Both the position numbers and the translations under genes were made by a program. DNA of 64,000 nt from contig CAKPIT010000003.1 in assembly GCA_934162445.1 (NCBI GenBank), forward strand, positions 62,001 through 126,000, given 5' to 3'. The stretch comes from an uncultured Bacilli bacterium (lineage in GTDB: Bacteria > Bacillota_I > Bacilli_A > RF39 > UBA660). The notes below the pieces were generated by a model, which was given only the letters and a program-made list of their open reading frames with translations, was not told where the DNA came from and made no database searches. Positions 1 through 9,154 of the stretch are shown in pieces. Position 1 is the first letter of the stretch. Each line of letters opens with the position of its first letter.

Positions 1-1
1 G

Positions 2-571
2 CATGGTGATTTTGATCATGCTGGCGAAGCTTTAAATATTATGCAGGAAATTAAAGTAGATAAAGTTTATTTTAATAGTAATGCCTTAAATAATTTAGAA
101 CAAAAAATATCACATTATGCCAGAGAAAAATATAAATTAAAAGAAAATGAAACTCTCAGGTTAGGTAATTATAAATTTATATCTATTGGTAAAAAAGATA
201 GTGATGAAAACACCGGTAGTACGGTCTTACTTGGAGCGATAAAAGATATTACTCTTCTTTTTATGGGTGATGCTAGCATCAAAAGTGAAAAATATCTTTT
301 AGAAAACTATGATTTACCCCAAGTTACTATTTTAAAAGTTGGGCATCACGGTTCAAGAACTAGCACTAGTCAAGAATTTATTGATAAAATTAATCCTCAA
401 TATGCTTTAATATCAGCGGGAATTGACAATAAATTTAATCATCCGCATCGTGAAATTGTAAAACGACTTGAAAATAATAACACAATAATTTATGATATTA
501 GAAAAACGGGTATGGTAATGTTTGATTTTACAACTAATAAAATTAAAACTAACAAAGGAGGAAATATCTAA
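2..571 (+). CDS. comEC: ComEC/Rec2 C-terminal metallo-beta-lactamase domain (partial, 5' end outside window)
   Basis: Open frame enters from the window edge, so only the C-terminal part of the protein is present. It begins with HGDFDHAG, the metal-binding HxDxDH motif of the metallo-beta-lactamase fold, and later has GDAS and a VGHHGS motif, both typical of the extracellular nuclease-like domain at the end of ComEC/Rec2 DNA-uptake channels. The membrane Competence domain would lie upstream and is not visible. A stand-alone ComEC-like MBL hydrolase cannot be excluded. The stop codon overlaps the start of hemW by one base (TAATG), so the two genes are likely co-transcribed. Confidence 0.85.
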   Translation, partial: HGDFDHAGEALNIMQEIKVDKVYFNSNALNNLEQKISHYAREKYKLKENETLRLGNYKFISIGKKDSDENTGSTVLLGAIKDITLLFMGDASIKSEKYLLENYDLPQVTILKVGHHGSRTSTSQEFIDKINPQYALISAGIDNKFNHPHREIVKRLENNNTIIYDIRKTGMVMFDFTTNKIKTNKGGNI

Positions 572-1680
572 TGACATGTGATGCAGTTTATATTCATATT
601 CCATTTTGCCGTAAAATTTGTGCTTATTGTGATTTCTGTAAAGTTTTATATAATAAAGAATATGTTATGTCATATTTAAAAGCTCTTGAAGAAGAAATAA
701 TTTCTACTTATAAAGGAGAAGAAATAACTACTATTTATATTGGTGGTGGAACCCCCAGTAGTCTTAGTGAAGAAGAATTAATCAAACTCTTTGAAATTTT
801 AAAACATTTTCATCTGGCCCAAAATTATGAATTAACTTTTGAAGCCAATAGTGATTCTCTTAACGAAGAAAAAATAAAGATTCTAAAAAAATATGGCGTC
901 AATAGAGTAAGCATCGGTCTTGAAACCACTAAGCAAAATTTACAAAAAATATTGAAAAGAACTACTGATCAAACTGAAGTGAAAACTACTGTTGCCACCC
1001 TTAGAAAACATGGAATTACTAATATTAATTTAGATTTAATTTATGCAATTCCAAGTGAAACTATCAAAGATTTAACATCTGATTTAACTTTTCTTCTAAA
1101 ATTAAATGTCCCTCATATTTCCACTTATTCTTTAATTATTGAAGATAATACTCTTTTAAAGATAAAAGGTTTAAAGAATATATCATTAAGTTTAGATCGT
1201 AAAATGTATGATCATATTACTAAAACCTTAGAAAAAAATGGTTATAATCATTATGAAATATCTAATTTTGCTAAAAAAGGCTATGAATCACGCCACAATT
1301 TAAAATATTGGCAAAATAAACAATATTATGGCTTTGGAGTAGGAGCAAGTTCTTACCTAAATAACACCCGCTATACAACGACAAGAAGCCTCACCAAATA
1401 TTTAAAAGGTAAAAGTTTGACTAATGGTGAACACCTAAGCTTAACTGATACCATTAATTATGAAGTTATCCTTAATCTTCGAACCAGTTATGGTATCAAC
1501 AAGGAAGAATTCTTAAAAAAATATCATCAAAGTATTGATTCCTTATTTAATTACAAAGATTTAGTAACAAAAAAGATTCTGACTGAAACAGAGAAAACAA
1601 TTGCCGTTAATAAAGAATACTATTATGTTTTAAATGAGGTGATTCTAAAATTTCTTAATACTTTACAAACAAATGTTTAA
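571..1680 (+). CDS. hemW: HemW-like radical SAM protein (heme chaperone family, formerly HemN-like)
   Basis: 369 residues. The N-terminus has IPFCRKICAYCDFC, with Cys13, Cys17 and Cys20 forming the CX3CX2C motif that binds the radical-SAM 4Fe-4S cluster, plus an extra Cys23. GGGTPSSL near residue 58 is the SAM-binding glycine motif. Length and the 'YEISNFAKKGYESRHNLKYW' region match HemW, a heme-binding protein thought to insert heme into respiratory enzymes, rather than the oxygen-independent coproporphyrinogen dehydrogenase HemN. The start is preceded by AAAGGAGG at 554-561 and overlaps the comEC stop. No heme-pathway genes are in the window. Confidence 0.88.
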   Translation: MTCDAVYIHIPFCRKICAYCDFCKVLYNKEYVMSYLKALEEEIISTYKGEEITTIYIGGGTPSSLSEEELIKLFEILKHFHLAQNYELTFEANSDSLNEEKIKILKKYGVNRVSIGLETTKQNLQKILKRTTDQTEVKTTVATLRKHGITNINLDLIYAIPSETIKDLTSDLTFLLKLNVPHISTYSLIIEDNTLLKIKGLKNISLSLDRKMYDHITKTLEKNGYNHYEISNFAKKGYESRHNLKYWQNKQYYGFGVGASSYLNNTRYTTTRSLTKYLKGKSLTNGEHLSLTDTINYEVILNLRTSYGINKEEFLKKYHQSIDSLFNYKDLVTKKILTETEKTIAVNKEYYYVLNEVILKFLNTLQTNV

Positions 1681-1691
1681 AATGCTATAAT
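1662..1691 (+). promoter_or_regulatory. Sigma-A promoter for the HD-domain gene
   Basis: TTTACA at 1662-1667, an 18-base spacer, and TATAAT at 1686-1691 with an extended TG one base upstream. It overlaps the end of hemW and would give a very short leader before the start at 1715. Confidence 0.6.
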
Positions 1692-1714
1692 AAAAGAGAA
1701 AGGTAGTGTATATT

Positions 1715-2305
1715 ATGATAGATACAGATAAGAAAGAAATATTTTATGATGAGATAAATTACTTAAAAAATGAGGATTTAAAAGAATCTTTAAAAAAACT
1801 AATAGATTTGTTACCTGAATATTTTTTCCATGAAGCAGCATCATCAACTGGTAAATATCATCCCAAATATGCTTTAGGGGAAGCAGGACTTTTAAGGCAT
1901 ACTAAAGCCGCTGTTAGAATCGGTTATGAATTATTACTTGATCCATCAATCGGTAATAAATACACCTCAAGAGAAAAAGATATGATGTTAATGGGCCTTG
2001 TTATGCACGATGGCTTTAAACGAGGTTTAAAAGAGGAAAGATATACACGCTTTGATCATCCAATTATTGCTAGTAATGTCGTTTTAGATAATTATCAAAA
2101 AGCTGGTTTAACTAAAGAAGATGCAACATTTATCAGTGATGTTATCAAAACGCATATGGGTAATTTTACTACTGATTATAATGGTAATGAAGTTTTAGAA
2201 AAACCTAAAACCAAATATCAAAATTTTGTTCATATGTGTGATTATTTAGCAAGCCGTAAAGTCATTCTAATACCATTTAATAATCAAAATAATATTGAAA
2301 TATAG
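1715..2305 (+). CDS. HD-domain phosphohydrolase, uncharacterised
   Basis: About 196 residues. HD-superfamily signature residues are visible: LRHTKA, then VMHDGFKRG, DHP, KTHMGNF and HMCDYL, consistent with a metal-dependent phosphohydrolase with an H...HD...D arrangement. An in-frame GTG at 1706 was rejected because the Shine-Dalgarno-like AAAGGTAG at 1699-1705 abuts it; the ATG at 1715 is about ten bases from that site. Substrate is unknown. It precedes tmk by 8 bases, so it may belong with nucleotide metabolism (inference only). Confidence 0.75.
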   Translation: MIDTDKKEIFYDEINYLKNEDLKESLKKLIDLLPEYFFHEAASSTGKYHPKYALGEAGLLRHTKAAVRIGYELLLDPSIGNKYTSREKDMMLMGLVMHDGFKRGLKEERYTRFDHPIIASNVVLDNYQKAGLTKEDATFISDVIKTHMGNFTTDYNGNEVLEKPKTKYQNFVHMCDYLASRKVILIPFNNQNNIEI

Positions 2306-2313
2306 GAGGAAAT

Positions 2314-2967
2314 ATGGGCGCACTAATTGTAATCGAAGGAATAGATAGTTCTGGTAAAGAAACACAAGGAAAATTATTAGTTGATTACTTACTCAAAATT
2401 GGTCATAAGGCTGTTTTCTTATCTTTTCCTATGTATAAAACACCAACTGGTAAAATATTTAGAGATTGTGTTTTAGATAAGAAAAATACCTCTTTTTTTA
2501 AAGAAGGATATTCTAATATTGATCCTGAAGTTGTTTGCTTATACACAGCCGCCGATCGTAAATATAATAGTCATCAGATAGAAAAATATTTAAACGACGA
2601 TTACATTGTTGTTATAAATCGCTACACCAGTTCCAATATGGCGAATCAAGCTAGTAAATATGAAACTAGTGATGAAAGATTTTACATGTATCAGTGGATC
2701 GATAAATTAGAATACTGGCTTTTAAAACTACCTAAGCCAGATTGCACCATTCTTTTAAAAATGCCCCATAAATATAAAAGCCAAGTTACTTTCCCACTAT
2801 TTGATCAAAATGTCAATGAAACCAAAGTTTTCAACGCTTATTTAGAATTACAAGAATTATACAATTGGGATAGTATTGACTGTGTCAAAAACGATAAACA
2901 AAAAAGTATTTCGGAAATTCATGAAGAAATAATAGAACTTTTAAAAACTAAAAAGTTTATTGCATAA
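2314..2967 (+). CDS. tmk: Thymidylate kinase (dTMP kinase)
   Basis: 217 residues. Phosphorylates dTMP to dTDP in the cytoplasm. P-loop GIDSSGKET near residues 9-17; RYTSSNMANQ around residue 109 matches the DRY/substrate-binding motif of dTMP kinases, though the usual leading D is N here (INRYT). The downstream segment with TFPLFDQN is unlike the usual LID wording, so this is a divergent member. AGGAGG precedes the ATG. Located directly behind the HD protein. Confidence 0.82.
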   Translation: MGALIVIEGIDSSGKETQGKLLVDYLLKIGHKAVFLSFPMYKTPTGKIFRDCVLDKKNTSFFKEGYSNIDPEVVCLYTAADRKYNSHQIEKYLNDDYIVVINRYTSSNMANQASKYETSDERFYMYQWIDKLEYWLLKLPKPDCTILLKMPHKYKSQVTFPLFDQNVNETKVFNAYLELQELYNWDSIDCVKNDKQKSISEIHEEIIELLKTKKFIA

Positions 2968-3009
2968 AATAAAAAAAGCCGGTAACGCTATAATTAGGTG
3001 ATAAATAAG

Positions 3010-3657
3010 ATGAATTACATAATTGTGTTACTTAAAACTTTTTTCTTTTATTGGATCATTGTTATTAGCTACCGTTTTATGGGTAAACGTGAAGTAGGGG
3101 AACTAGGAATTATTGATTTGATAGTTTCTGTTTTAATTGCTGAATTAGCCGCCATCAGTATTGAAAATTATAAAGATAATATCTTTCTAACTTTCTTTCC
3201 CATCATCCTTTTGGTTATTCTTCAAATAGTTCTTGCTAAAGTTTCCTTAAAAAGCGACAAAGTAAGAACCATTCTAGATGGTAACTCTTCAATGATCATT
3301 GATAATGGTAAATTAAATTACAAAGAAATGATTAAACAACGATATAATCTCGAAGATTTACTAACCCAGTTAAGAGCTAGAAATGTCAAATGTCTTGATG
3401 AAGTAGAATATGCCATTTTAGAAACCAGTGGCAAATTATCTGTTTTTCTAAAAAATGCTAAAAATAGTGGTAGCTATCCTTTACCCCTTATTTTAGATGG
3501 TAAAATTCAAGAGGCAACCATGAAACACTTAAAGAAAAAAGATACTTGGTTAAAAGATTTATTACAAGCTAAAAAAGTTAATCTCGATGATGTTTTTTAT
3601 GCTTTCTATAAAGATAATCAACTATTTATTATTAAAAATAGTGATTGTATCAGTTAA
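3010..3657 (+). CDS. DUF421 (YetF/YdfS-like) membrane protein
   Basis: About 215 residues. Two or three N-terminal hydrophobic helices include YRFMGKREVGELGIIDLIVS, the hallmark of DUF421 proteins (RxMGKRxxGELxxxDLV). A soluble C-terminal domain with DNGKLNYKEM and EVEYAILETSGKLSVF follows, also family-typical. The function of the family is not well established; in Bacillus several members are associated with spores. The upstream in-frame GTG at 2998 sits inside the AGGTG ribosome site, so I use the ATG at 3010. Confidence 0.82.
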   Translation: MNYIIVLLKTFFFYWIIVISYRFMGKREVGELGIIDLIVSVLIAELAAISIENYKDNIFLTFFPIILLVILQIVLAKVSLKSDKVRTILDGNSSMIIDNGKLNYKEMIKQRYNLEDLLTQLRARNVKCLDEVEYAILETSGKLSVFLKNAKNSGSYPLPLILDGKIQEATMKHLKKKDTWLKDLLQAKKVNLDDVFYAFYKDNQLFIIKNSDCIS

Positions 3658-3686
3658 ATAGACAAATTTCTTAAAAAGATAAGTAT

Positions 3687-4889
3687 ATGATAATTAGTAT
3701 GAAAAAAGTTTACTGTTTACTAATTATCATTTTTTTATTAATAATTACTTATCTAATTGTTCCTGAAGATAAACCCAAAACGGTTAAATCGCCTGAAGAA
3801 AAAAGAGCCATTTTTATCTCTTATATTGAACTTGGCAAATACTTACGAGGTAACACTAAAGAAGAAATGCAAAAAAGCATTGATAACTTAATAACCGAAA
3901 GTAAAAACTTTGGCTTTAACATGATTCTTTTACAAGTCAGAAGCTTTAGTGATGCAATCTATAAGTCAAAAATTTTTCCAAGTAGTAGAAGTGTTGTTAA
4001 CAACGAAGGAGATCTTCTTCCATTTGATATTTTAAAATATTTTATCAAAGCCTCTCATCAAGAAAATATGGAACTACATGCATGGATTAATCCCTACAGA
4101 ATCAGTAATACTAATGATGTGTCATTGATTAGCACCAAAAACCCTTGCTATCAACTCTTAAATACTAAAGATGTAGAAATAACTGCTAACGGTATCTATT
4201 ATAATCCTGCTAGCACCAAAGTAGAAAAATTAATAAATGACGGTATTAACGAAATAATTAATAATTATGCTGTTGACGGTATTCATTTTGATGATTATTT
4301 TTATCCTAACAGCCTAACTATTGATCAAAATAATTATCTTGAAGCAAAAAAGAAAAATCCCACCTTAACTCTTCAAGAATTTCGTTTAAATGTCATTACC
4401 AAATTAATTAAAAATACTCACGATACCATCAAAAAAAAATCTTCTACACTTCTTTTTGGTATCTCTCCAGATGGTAACTTTGATAATAATTATAATAGTA
4501 ATTATGTAGATACCAAACTCTTTTGTTCTAAAAAAGGCTATATTGATTACATAATGCCCCAAGTGTACTATGGTTTTTTAAATAGTACCAAGCCTTTTGA
4601 AGAAACTGTTCAAGCATGGAATGATATAATAACTATTGATATTCCTTTAATCCCTGCTTTAGCATTCTATAAAACAGGTAACATTGATCTTTATGCTAAA
4701 GATGGTCTTAATGAATGGCAAGAACACAACAATATCATTGCAAGAGAAATACTTACCAGTCGAAAATTAACAAAATATCAAGGCTTTGCCATCTTTCGCT
4801 ATGATTCCATCTTTAACAGCAGCCTGTCAACCACCTCATCGCTTGAAAAAGAAAACTTAAAAAATCTATTACTAACTAAGAAAAAATGA
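3687..4889 (+). CDS. GHL10-like (YngK/DUF187) glycoside-hydrolase-fold lipoprotein-like or membrane-anchored protein
   Basis: About 400 residues. A hydrophobic N-terminal segment (residues ~9-26, VYCLLIIIFLLIITYLIV) acts as signal anchor. The rest resembles the glycosyl-hydrolase-like 10 family: opening RAIFISYIELGKYL, LLQVRSFSDAIY, HAWINPYR, and VDGIHFDDYFYP with the acidic residues expected at the active site, then GISPDGNFDNN and YIDYIMPQVYYG. Family members act on cell-wall or surface glycans outside the membrane; the exact substrate is unknown. No strong ribosome site is seen, and an ATG at 3699 is an alternative start. Confidence 0.8.
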   Translation: MIISMKKVYCLLIIIFLLIITYLIVPEDKPKTVKSPEEKRAIFISYIELGKYLRGNTKEEMQKSIDNLITESKNFGFNMILLQVRSFSDAIYKSKIFPSSRSVVNNEGDLLPFDILKYFIKASHQENMELHAWINPYRISNTNDVSLISTKNPCYQLLNTKDVEITANGIYYNPASTKVEKLINDGINEIINNYAVDGIHFDDYFYPNSLTIDQNNYLEAKKKNPTLTLQEFRLNVITKLIKNTHDTIKKKSSTLLFGISPDGNFDNNYNSNYVDTKLFCSKKGYIDYIMPQVYYGFLNSTKPFEETVQAWNDIITIDIPLIPALAFYKTGNIDLYAKDGLNEWQEHNNIIAREILTSRKLTKYQGFAIFRYDSIFNSSLSTTSSLEKENLKNLLLTKKK

Positions 4890-4914
4890 TATACTAATTA
4901 AAAGGTGATGACAA

Positions 4915-5460
4915 ATGAATAAAAAAGGATTTACATTAATCGAATTATTAGCGACCATAATTATTTTATCAATTATTATGATCATAGCTGTTCCCAACGT
5001 AATGAGTGTAATTGATAAAAATAAACAAGCAACATATGTAGCCGATGCAAAAAAAATGATTACTCTAACAGAATACAAACTAAGAAAAAATACTAGTATT
5101 AATTACCCAAGTGCTACTGGTAAAAGTATTGCCATTAAACTATCAGCTTTAGATTTAACTGATTTTAATGATGCTCCTGAAGGAGGGGAGTATGATTCTA
5201 CCAATTCTTATGTACTAATAGTAAGAAAAGATGATGATACTACTAATCAAATAACTTATGATTATTATGTTACTATCATTGAAAAATATGGCCAAAATAG
5301 TGATAAGACCAAAGGAATATATCTAGCATCTAAAGAAGAATTAGAAAATGAAGAGGCTAAGAAATTAGTGACTACCAATATCACTTTAGATAACATTGCT
5401 AAAGGTTCTCTAACCACTGAAAAACTGTCAACAGATATCGAAAATGTTATTGACAGTTAA
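4915..5460 (+). CDS. Type IV-like prepilin / pseudopilin (ComGC-type N-terminus)
   Basis: 181 residues. Starts MNKKG|FTLIELLATIIILSIIM: a short basic leader, the G|F prepilin peptidase cleavage site, Glu at +5, and the hydrophobic helix of class III signal peptides. The C-terminal part is acidic and unlike named families. An AAAGGTGATG ribosome site precedes the ATG. It forms a pair with the next gene; the matching peptidase and platform protein lie about 38 kb away (44048 and 42578). The role is presumably a competence-type or surface pilus. Confidence 0.85.
   Translation: MNKKGFTLIELLATIIILSIIMIIAVPNVMSVIDKNKQATYVADAKKMITLTEYKLRKNTSINYPSATGKSIAIKLSALDLTDFNDAPEGGEYDSTNSYVLIVRKDDDTTNQITYDYYVTIIEKYGQNSDKTKGIYLASKEELENEEAKKLVTTNITLDNIAKGSLTTEKLSTDIENVIDS
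5423..5458 (+). repeat. 9-bp perfect inverted repeat spanning end of pilin 1 and the pilin 2 promoter
   Basis: AACTGTCAA at 5423-5431 and TTGACAGTT at 5450-5458, separated by 18 bases. The right arm contains the -35 box of the following gene. It could be an operator or a transcript hairpin; no U-tract follows, so it is not a standard terminator. Confidence 0.45.
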
Positions 5461-5478
5461 AATTAATTTTGCTATTAT
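5450..5478 (+). promoter_or_regulatory. Sigma-A promoter of second prepilin gene
   Basis: TTGACA at 5450-5455, 17-base spacer, TATTAT at 5473-5478, with TG at the extended -10 position. Confidence 0.65.
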
Positions 5479-5504
5479 AAGGATAAGATATGGAGGTATA
5501 AGAA

Positions 5505-6062
5505 ATGAAAAATAGGAAAGGTTTTACATTAATCGAATTATTAGCAGTAATTATCATTTTAGCCATATTGATGACTTTAGCTATCACATCAATGTCTGGT
5601 TACATTAGAAATGCTGAGAAAGATACATTTGTAACAACAGCGCAAGAATATGTTCATGCGGTAAGATTACATTTTGTTAATAACGAATATGATCAAATAG
5701 CTATTGGCCAATGTCTAGCCGTACCAGCACGAAACGTTGATCTTGAAAGTGGTGATCAAAAAAGTTCTTTTGGTTCAGCATTTACAGACAATAGTTATAT
5801 AGTAATAAAAAATGTTGGTAATAATGGTTCAGATAAATATGAATACTATGTTCAATTAATTGATAGCAATGGTAATGGTTTTGCCTTAACGCAAGATACT
5901 AAATTATCAAGGCAATCAGTTTTATTAAAAACTGCCACTGCTAATGCTATCGCTGCATCAGGAATTACTGGCGATGGAAGTACTACAGTAAACTGTAGTG
6001 CTACTCAAGGTAGCAACGCTGTTATTATGGTTAGTCCTACTAATCCTTTAACAACAAATTAA
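5505..6062 (+). CDS. Type IV-like prepilin / pseudopilin, second copy
   Basis: 185 residues. MKNRKG|FTLIELLAVIIILAILM is a class III prepilin leader nearly identical to that of the preceding gene. The mature region contains two cysteines (QCLAVP and NCSATQ) that may form a disulfide, a common pilin D-region feature, and ends in a Ser/Thr/Asn-rich tail typical of surface proteins. A TGGAGGT ribosome site precedes the ATG. It has its own promoter, so it may be expressed at a different level from its neighbour. Confidence 0.85.
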   Translation: MKNRKGFTLIELLAVIIILAILMTLAITSMSGYIRNAEKDTFVTTAQEYVHAVRLHFVNNEYDQIAIGQCLAVPARNVDLESGDQKSSFGSAFTDNSYIVIKNVGNNGSDKYEYYVQLIDSNGNGFALTQDTKLSRQSVLLKTATANAIAASGITGDGSTTVNCSATQGSNAVIMVSPTNPLTTN

Positions 6063-6073
6063 AGTAAATCACA

Positions 6074-6105
6074 AAGAATAATTTTCAAAAAATTGTTCTT
6101 TTTTT
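6074..6105 (+). terminator. Intrinsic terminator after the prepilin genes
   Basis: AAGAATAATTTT paired with AAAATTGTTCTT over a 3-base loop, followed by a run of T. A/T-rich but 12 bp long. Confidence 0.7.
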
Positions 6106-6106
6106 A

Positions 6107-6134
6107 TTGTAAAACAAAAAAATTAAGATATAAT
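6107..6134 (+). promoter_or_regulatory. Probable promoter of lon
   Basis: TTGTAA at 6107-6112, 16-base spacer, TATAAT at 6129-6134. No CIRCE-type inverted repeat is seen, so HrcA control of lon is not supported. Confidence 0.5.
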
Positions 6135-6163
6135 AAATATTAATTCTTTTAGGAGGAGTTAAT

Positions 6164-8488
6164 ATGGCTAACAAATTACCAATTTTTATAATAAATAAAG
6201 GAATACTATTTAAAAACGTTGAGTTTAGAAGTGAAACCAATCTAAATCAAGATAAAGAAGTTTTAAACAAAATTGATGATAGTAAAGATAAAAACTTGAT
6301 TGTAATTCACTCTCTAGATAATATCAGTACCACCGATGTTACTCAATTTCCCAAAATTGGATTATTAGCCACTTTAACACTAAAATTAAATATTCCTAAC
6401 TCCATCACTCGCTATATCATTATCGGCGTAAAAAGAGTAGAAATAACAAATTATGAAGAAAAAAATGGTATCTATTATGCCACTTATCAAGAAATAAAAA
6501 CACCCTTAATTGCCAAAAACGAAGAAAAAATGTATTTAGATATGCTATATCGTAATTATGAACGTTACGTTAGAGAAATAGCCTCAGTAAGTAACGCCAT
6601 GTTAAGCGAATTTTTATCCATTAAAAGTCTAGACGACCTAACCGACTTTATAGTTTCTTTCCTAAATCTAAGCCCTGATATCAAAAAAGAATACTTATAC
6701 GAATTAAATCCAATTGAACGGTCTAAAAAACTAATAAGCCAATTAAAAGAAGAAATCAAACTTGCTAAACTAGAAAAAGAAATAGAACAAAAAGTACATA
6801 AAGATATTGATGAAAACCAACGTGAATACTACTTACAAGAACAAATGAAAATTATTTCTAAAGAATTAGGAACGGCAAGTAGTAAGGATAAAATCGTTGA
6901 AAAATACAAAAACAAACTAAAAAGATTAAAAGCCTCTCCTAAAATAAAAGCCAAAATCAAAGAGGAAATAGATCGTTTTATTAATACTAATCAATCATCT
7001 CCTGATGCCTCAATGATTAGAGATTACATTGATTTAATGTTAAGCCTGCCATGGGATTATAAAACTAAAGATACTAAAGATTTAAAAGAAATTGAAAAGA
7101 GTCTTAATAGTAGTCACTATGGTTTAGATGAAATTAAAACCAGAATTATTGAATATCTGGCCGTTAAACAAAATGCCAAAAAAGAAAAAGGTCCAATTCT
7201 TTGCTTTATTGGTCCGCCGGGAGTAGGTAAGACCTCTCTTGCTAAATCAATTGCTAAAAGTTTAAATAAAAACCTAGCCACAATTTCCGTTGGTGGTATC
7301 AATGATGAAGCCGAAATAGTAGGTCATCGTCGCACCTATATTGGTGCTATGCCCGGTAAAATCATTCAAGGCCTAAAAAAATGTGGTAGTTCCAATCCCG
7401 TTTTCGTTATTGATGAAATTGATAAAATGACTAAAAACATCAAAGGTGACCCTGCTAGTAGTCTATTAGAAGTATTAGACAAAGAACAAAACTATCGCTT
7501 TTCAGATCACTATGTTGATGAAGATTACGATTTATCAGAAGTATTCTTTATTGCTACTGCCAATTATGAAGAAAATATTCCCCCCGAATTAAAAGATCGT
7601 TTAGAAATTATTCATTTAGATTCTTACACCGAATATGAAAAATTAGAAATAGCCAAAAATTATCTAATTCCTAAACTACTAGAAGAACATGGCCTTACAT
7701 CCTTACAAGTAGAATTTGAAGACCAAGCTATTCTTGATATTATAAATTACTATACTAAAGAAGCGGGTGTAAGATCTCTTGAACGTTTAATTTCCAAAAT
7801 TCTTCGTAAAATTGTTAGAAAACTATTAAGCGATAATGAAATTTTCTTTTACCATATTGATTTTTCTGATTTAAAAACATACTTAGGAGATAAAATTTAT
7901 ATCGAAAAAGAAAGCAAAGAAAAAGATTTAAAAGGAGTAGTTAATGGTTTAGCATACACCTTCTTTGGCGGTGATATCTTATCAATTGAAACCATTCATT
8001 ATCAAGGGTCTTCAAATCTTCTTTTAACCGGTTCATTAGGAAACATTATGAAAGAATCAGCCCAAATTGCTTTAAGTTACATCAAAGCCCATCAACAAGC
8101 CTTCAAAATTCCTTTAACTATTTTAAAAGATGATATTCATATTCATGTTCCCTCAGGATCAATTCCCAAAGAAGGCCCAAGCGCCGGTATTACTTTAACA
8201 ACTTCCATCATAAGTGCCTTTACTGGTAAAAAAGTATCATCTAAAATTGCCATGACTGGGGAATTGACGCTAACCGGCGAAGTCTTAGCCGTTGGCGGTA
8301 TCAAAGAAAAAGTTTTAGGAGCTTATAGAAATGGTATTAAAACCATTTATCTCCCATCACAAAACAAAAAAGACCTAAAAGATATTCCTGATAATATTAA
8401 AGATAAAATAACCTTCATTTTTATAAAAGATTATCAAGAATTATATACTGATTTATTTGAAAGGGCTGAAGAGAAAGTATGCAATTAG
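6164..8488 (+). CDS. lon: ATP-dependent protease Lon
   Basis: 774 residues, the usual length of bacterial LonA. Cytoplasmic AAA+ serine protease degrading misfolded and regulatory proteins. N-terminal LonN substrate-binding domain (~1-200), coiled segment, Walker A GPPGVGKTS at ~350, Walker B VFVIDEIDK, and C-terminal protease domain with catalytic Ser673 in GPSAG and Lys716 in GGIKEKVLG. AGGAGG ribosome site and its own promoter. Its 3' end overlaps the next gene by 10 bases, indicating translational coupling. Confidence 0.97.
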   Translation: MANKLPIFIINKGILFKNVEFRSETNLNQDKEVLNKIDDSKDKNLIVIHSLDNISTTDVTQFPKIGLLATLTLKLNIPNSITRYIIIGVKRVEITNYEEKNGIYYATYQEIKTPLIAKNEEKMYLDMLYRNYERYVREIASVSNAMLSEFLSIKSLDDLTDFIVSFLNLSPDIKKEYLYELNPIERSKKLISQLKEEIKLAKLEKEIEQKVHKDIDENQREYYLQEQMKIISKELGTASSKDKIVEKYKNKLKRLKASPKIKAKIKEEIDRFINTNQSSPDASMIRDYIDLMLSLPWDYKTKDTKDLKEIEKSLNSSHYGLDEIKTRIIEYLAVKQNAKKEKGPILCFIGPPGVGKTSLAKSIAKSLNKNLATISVGGINDEAEIVGHRRTYIGAMPGKIIQGLKKCGSSNPVFVIDEIDKMTKNIKGDPASSLLEVLDKEQNYRFSDHYVDEDYDLSEVFFIATANYEENIPPELKDRLEIIHLDSYTEYEKLEIAKNYLIPKLLEEHGLTSLQVEFEDQAILDIINYYTKEAGVRSLERLISKILRKIVRKLLSDNEIFFYHIDFSDLKTYLGDKIYIEKESKEKDLKGVVNGLAYTFFGGDILSIETIHYQGSSNLLLTGSLGNIMKESAQIALSYIKAHQQAFKIPLTILKDDIHIHVPSGSIPKEGPSAGITLTTSIISAFTGKKVSSKIAMTGELTLTGEVLAVGGIKEKVLGAYRNGIKTIYLPSQNKKDLKDIPDNIKDKITFIFIKDYQELYTDLFERAEEKVCN

Positions 8489-9105
8489 AAGACCTATCCG
8501 TAACTAATAGAAAATATGCTATTAACATGAAAGCAGATTTAACTTGTCCCGATATGAATGATGCTATTATGTATAATGACACTAAAACCAACATTAAAGG
8601 CATCAGAGCCATTTTGAAAACTGAAGAAGATTTTTTGTTACTAGATGATAGCATGCTTCGGATGGCTCATTATATTGCCTACGTTAATCGTGATAGAAAG
8701 TCACTTGACCAAATAGACCAATTAAACTCACTAACCGATACTGAAAAAGAAGCCCGCATAAAAAACTACCTTAACTCTGAATATTTAAGACGTAACATGG
8801 TTTTTGACTTTGAAACTTATCAAGAATTACTAGATCTTGATGCTTCTTTGTTAAACAAAAGCGACGAATCCTATCTTTTAGAAAGCCCCTATATTTTATA
8901 TTCAATCAGCTACTTACAAACTATCTTTTACGAATACTACGAAACTAACAAAAAAGCTCATACCTATATTAATGGCATCCTAACGTCACTTGCCCATGAA
9001 AGCATCCACAATATTGATGATTTAATCGCTATTGAATCAACAAGAGAAGAATTTAATCACAAAAATAAAGCCAAGATTATTACTTTTAAAAAGAACTTAA
9101 AGTAA
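8479..9105 (+). CDS. Hypothetical protein coupled to lon
   Basis: 208 residues; I do not recognise a family. Mostly helical, acidic, with no membrane segment or signal peptide. An N-terminal stretch has a single Cys-Pro (TCPDMNDA), and a motif ILTSLAHESIHNIDDLIAIE lies near residue 170; the HExxH-like reading (HESIH) is reminiscent of zinc metalloprotease helices but there is no other support. It starts inside lon (ATG at 8479) with GAAGAG just upstream, so it probably shares lon's transcript. The stop codon lies within the terminator hairpin. Confidence 0.7.
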   Translation: MQLEDLSVTNRKYAINMKADLTCPDMNDAIMYNDTKTNIKGIRAILKTEEDFLLLDDSMLRMAHYIAYVNRDRKSLDQIDQLNSLTDTEKEARIKNYLNSEYLRRNMVFDFETYQELLDLDASLLNKSDESYLLESPYILYSISYLQTIFYEYYETNKKAHTYINGILTSLAHESIHNIDDLIAIESTREEFNHKNKAKIITFKKNLK

Positions 9106-9118
9106 TAATCTTTTTTTT
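9073..9118 (+). terminator. Strong intrinsic terminator of the lon operon
   Basis: AAGATTATTACTTT (9073-9086) pairs with AAAGTAATAATCTT (9099-9112), followed by eight T. The left arm is coding sequence of the upstream gene. Confidence 0.85.
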
Positions 9119-9154
9119 AAGCCATATATTAAAAGTAAGGAAAGGAGAAAAAAT

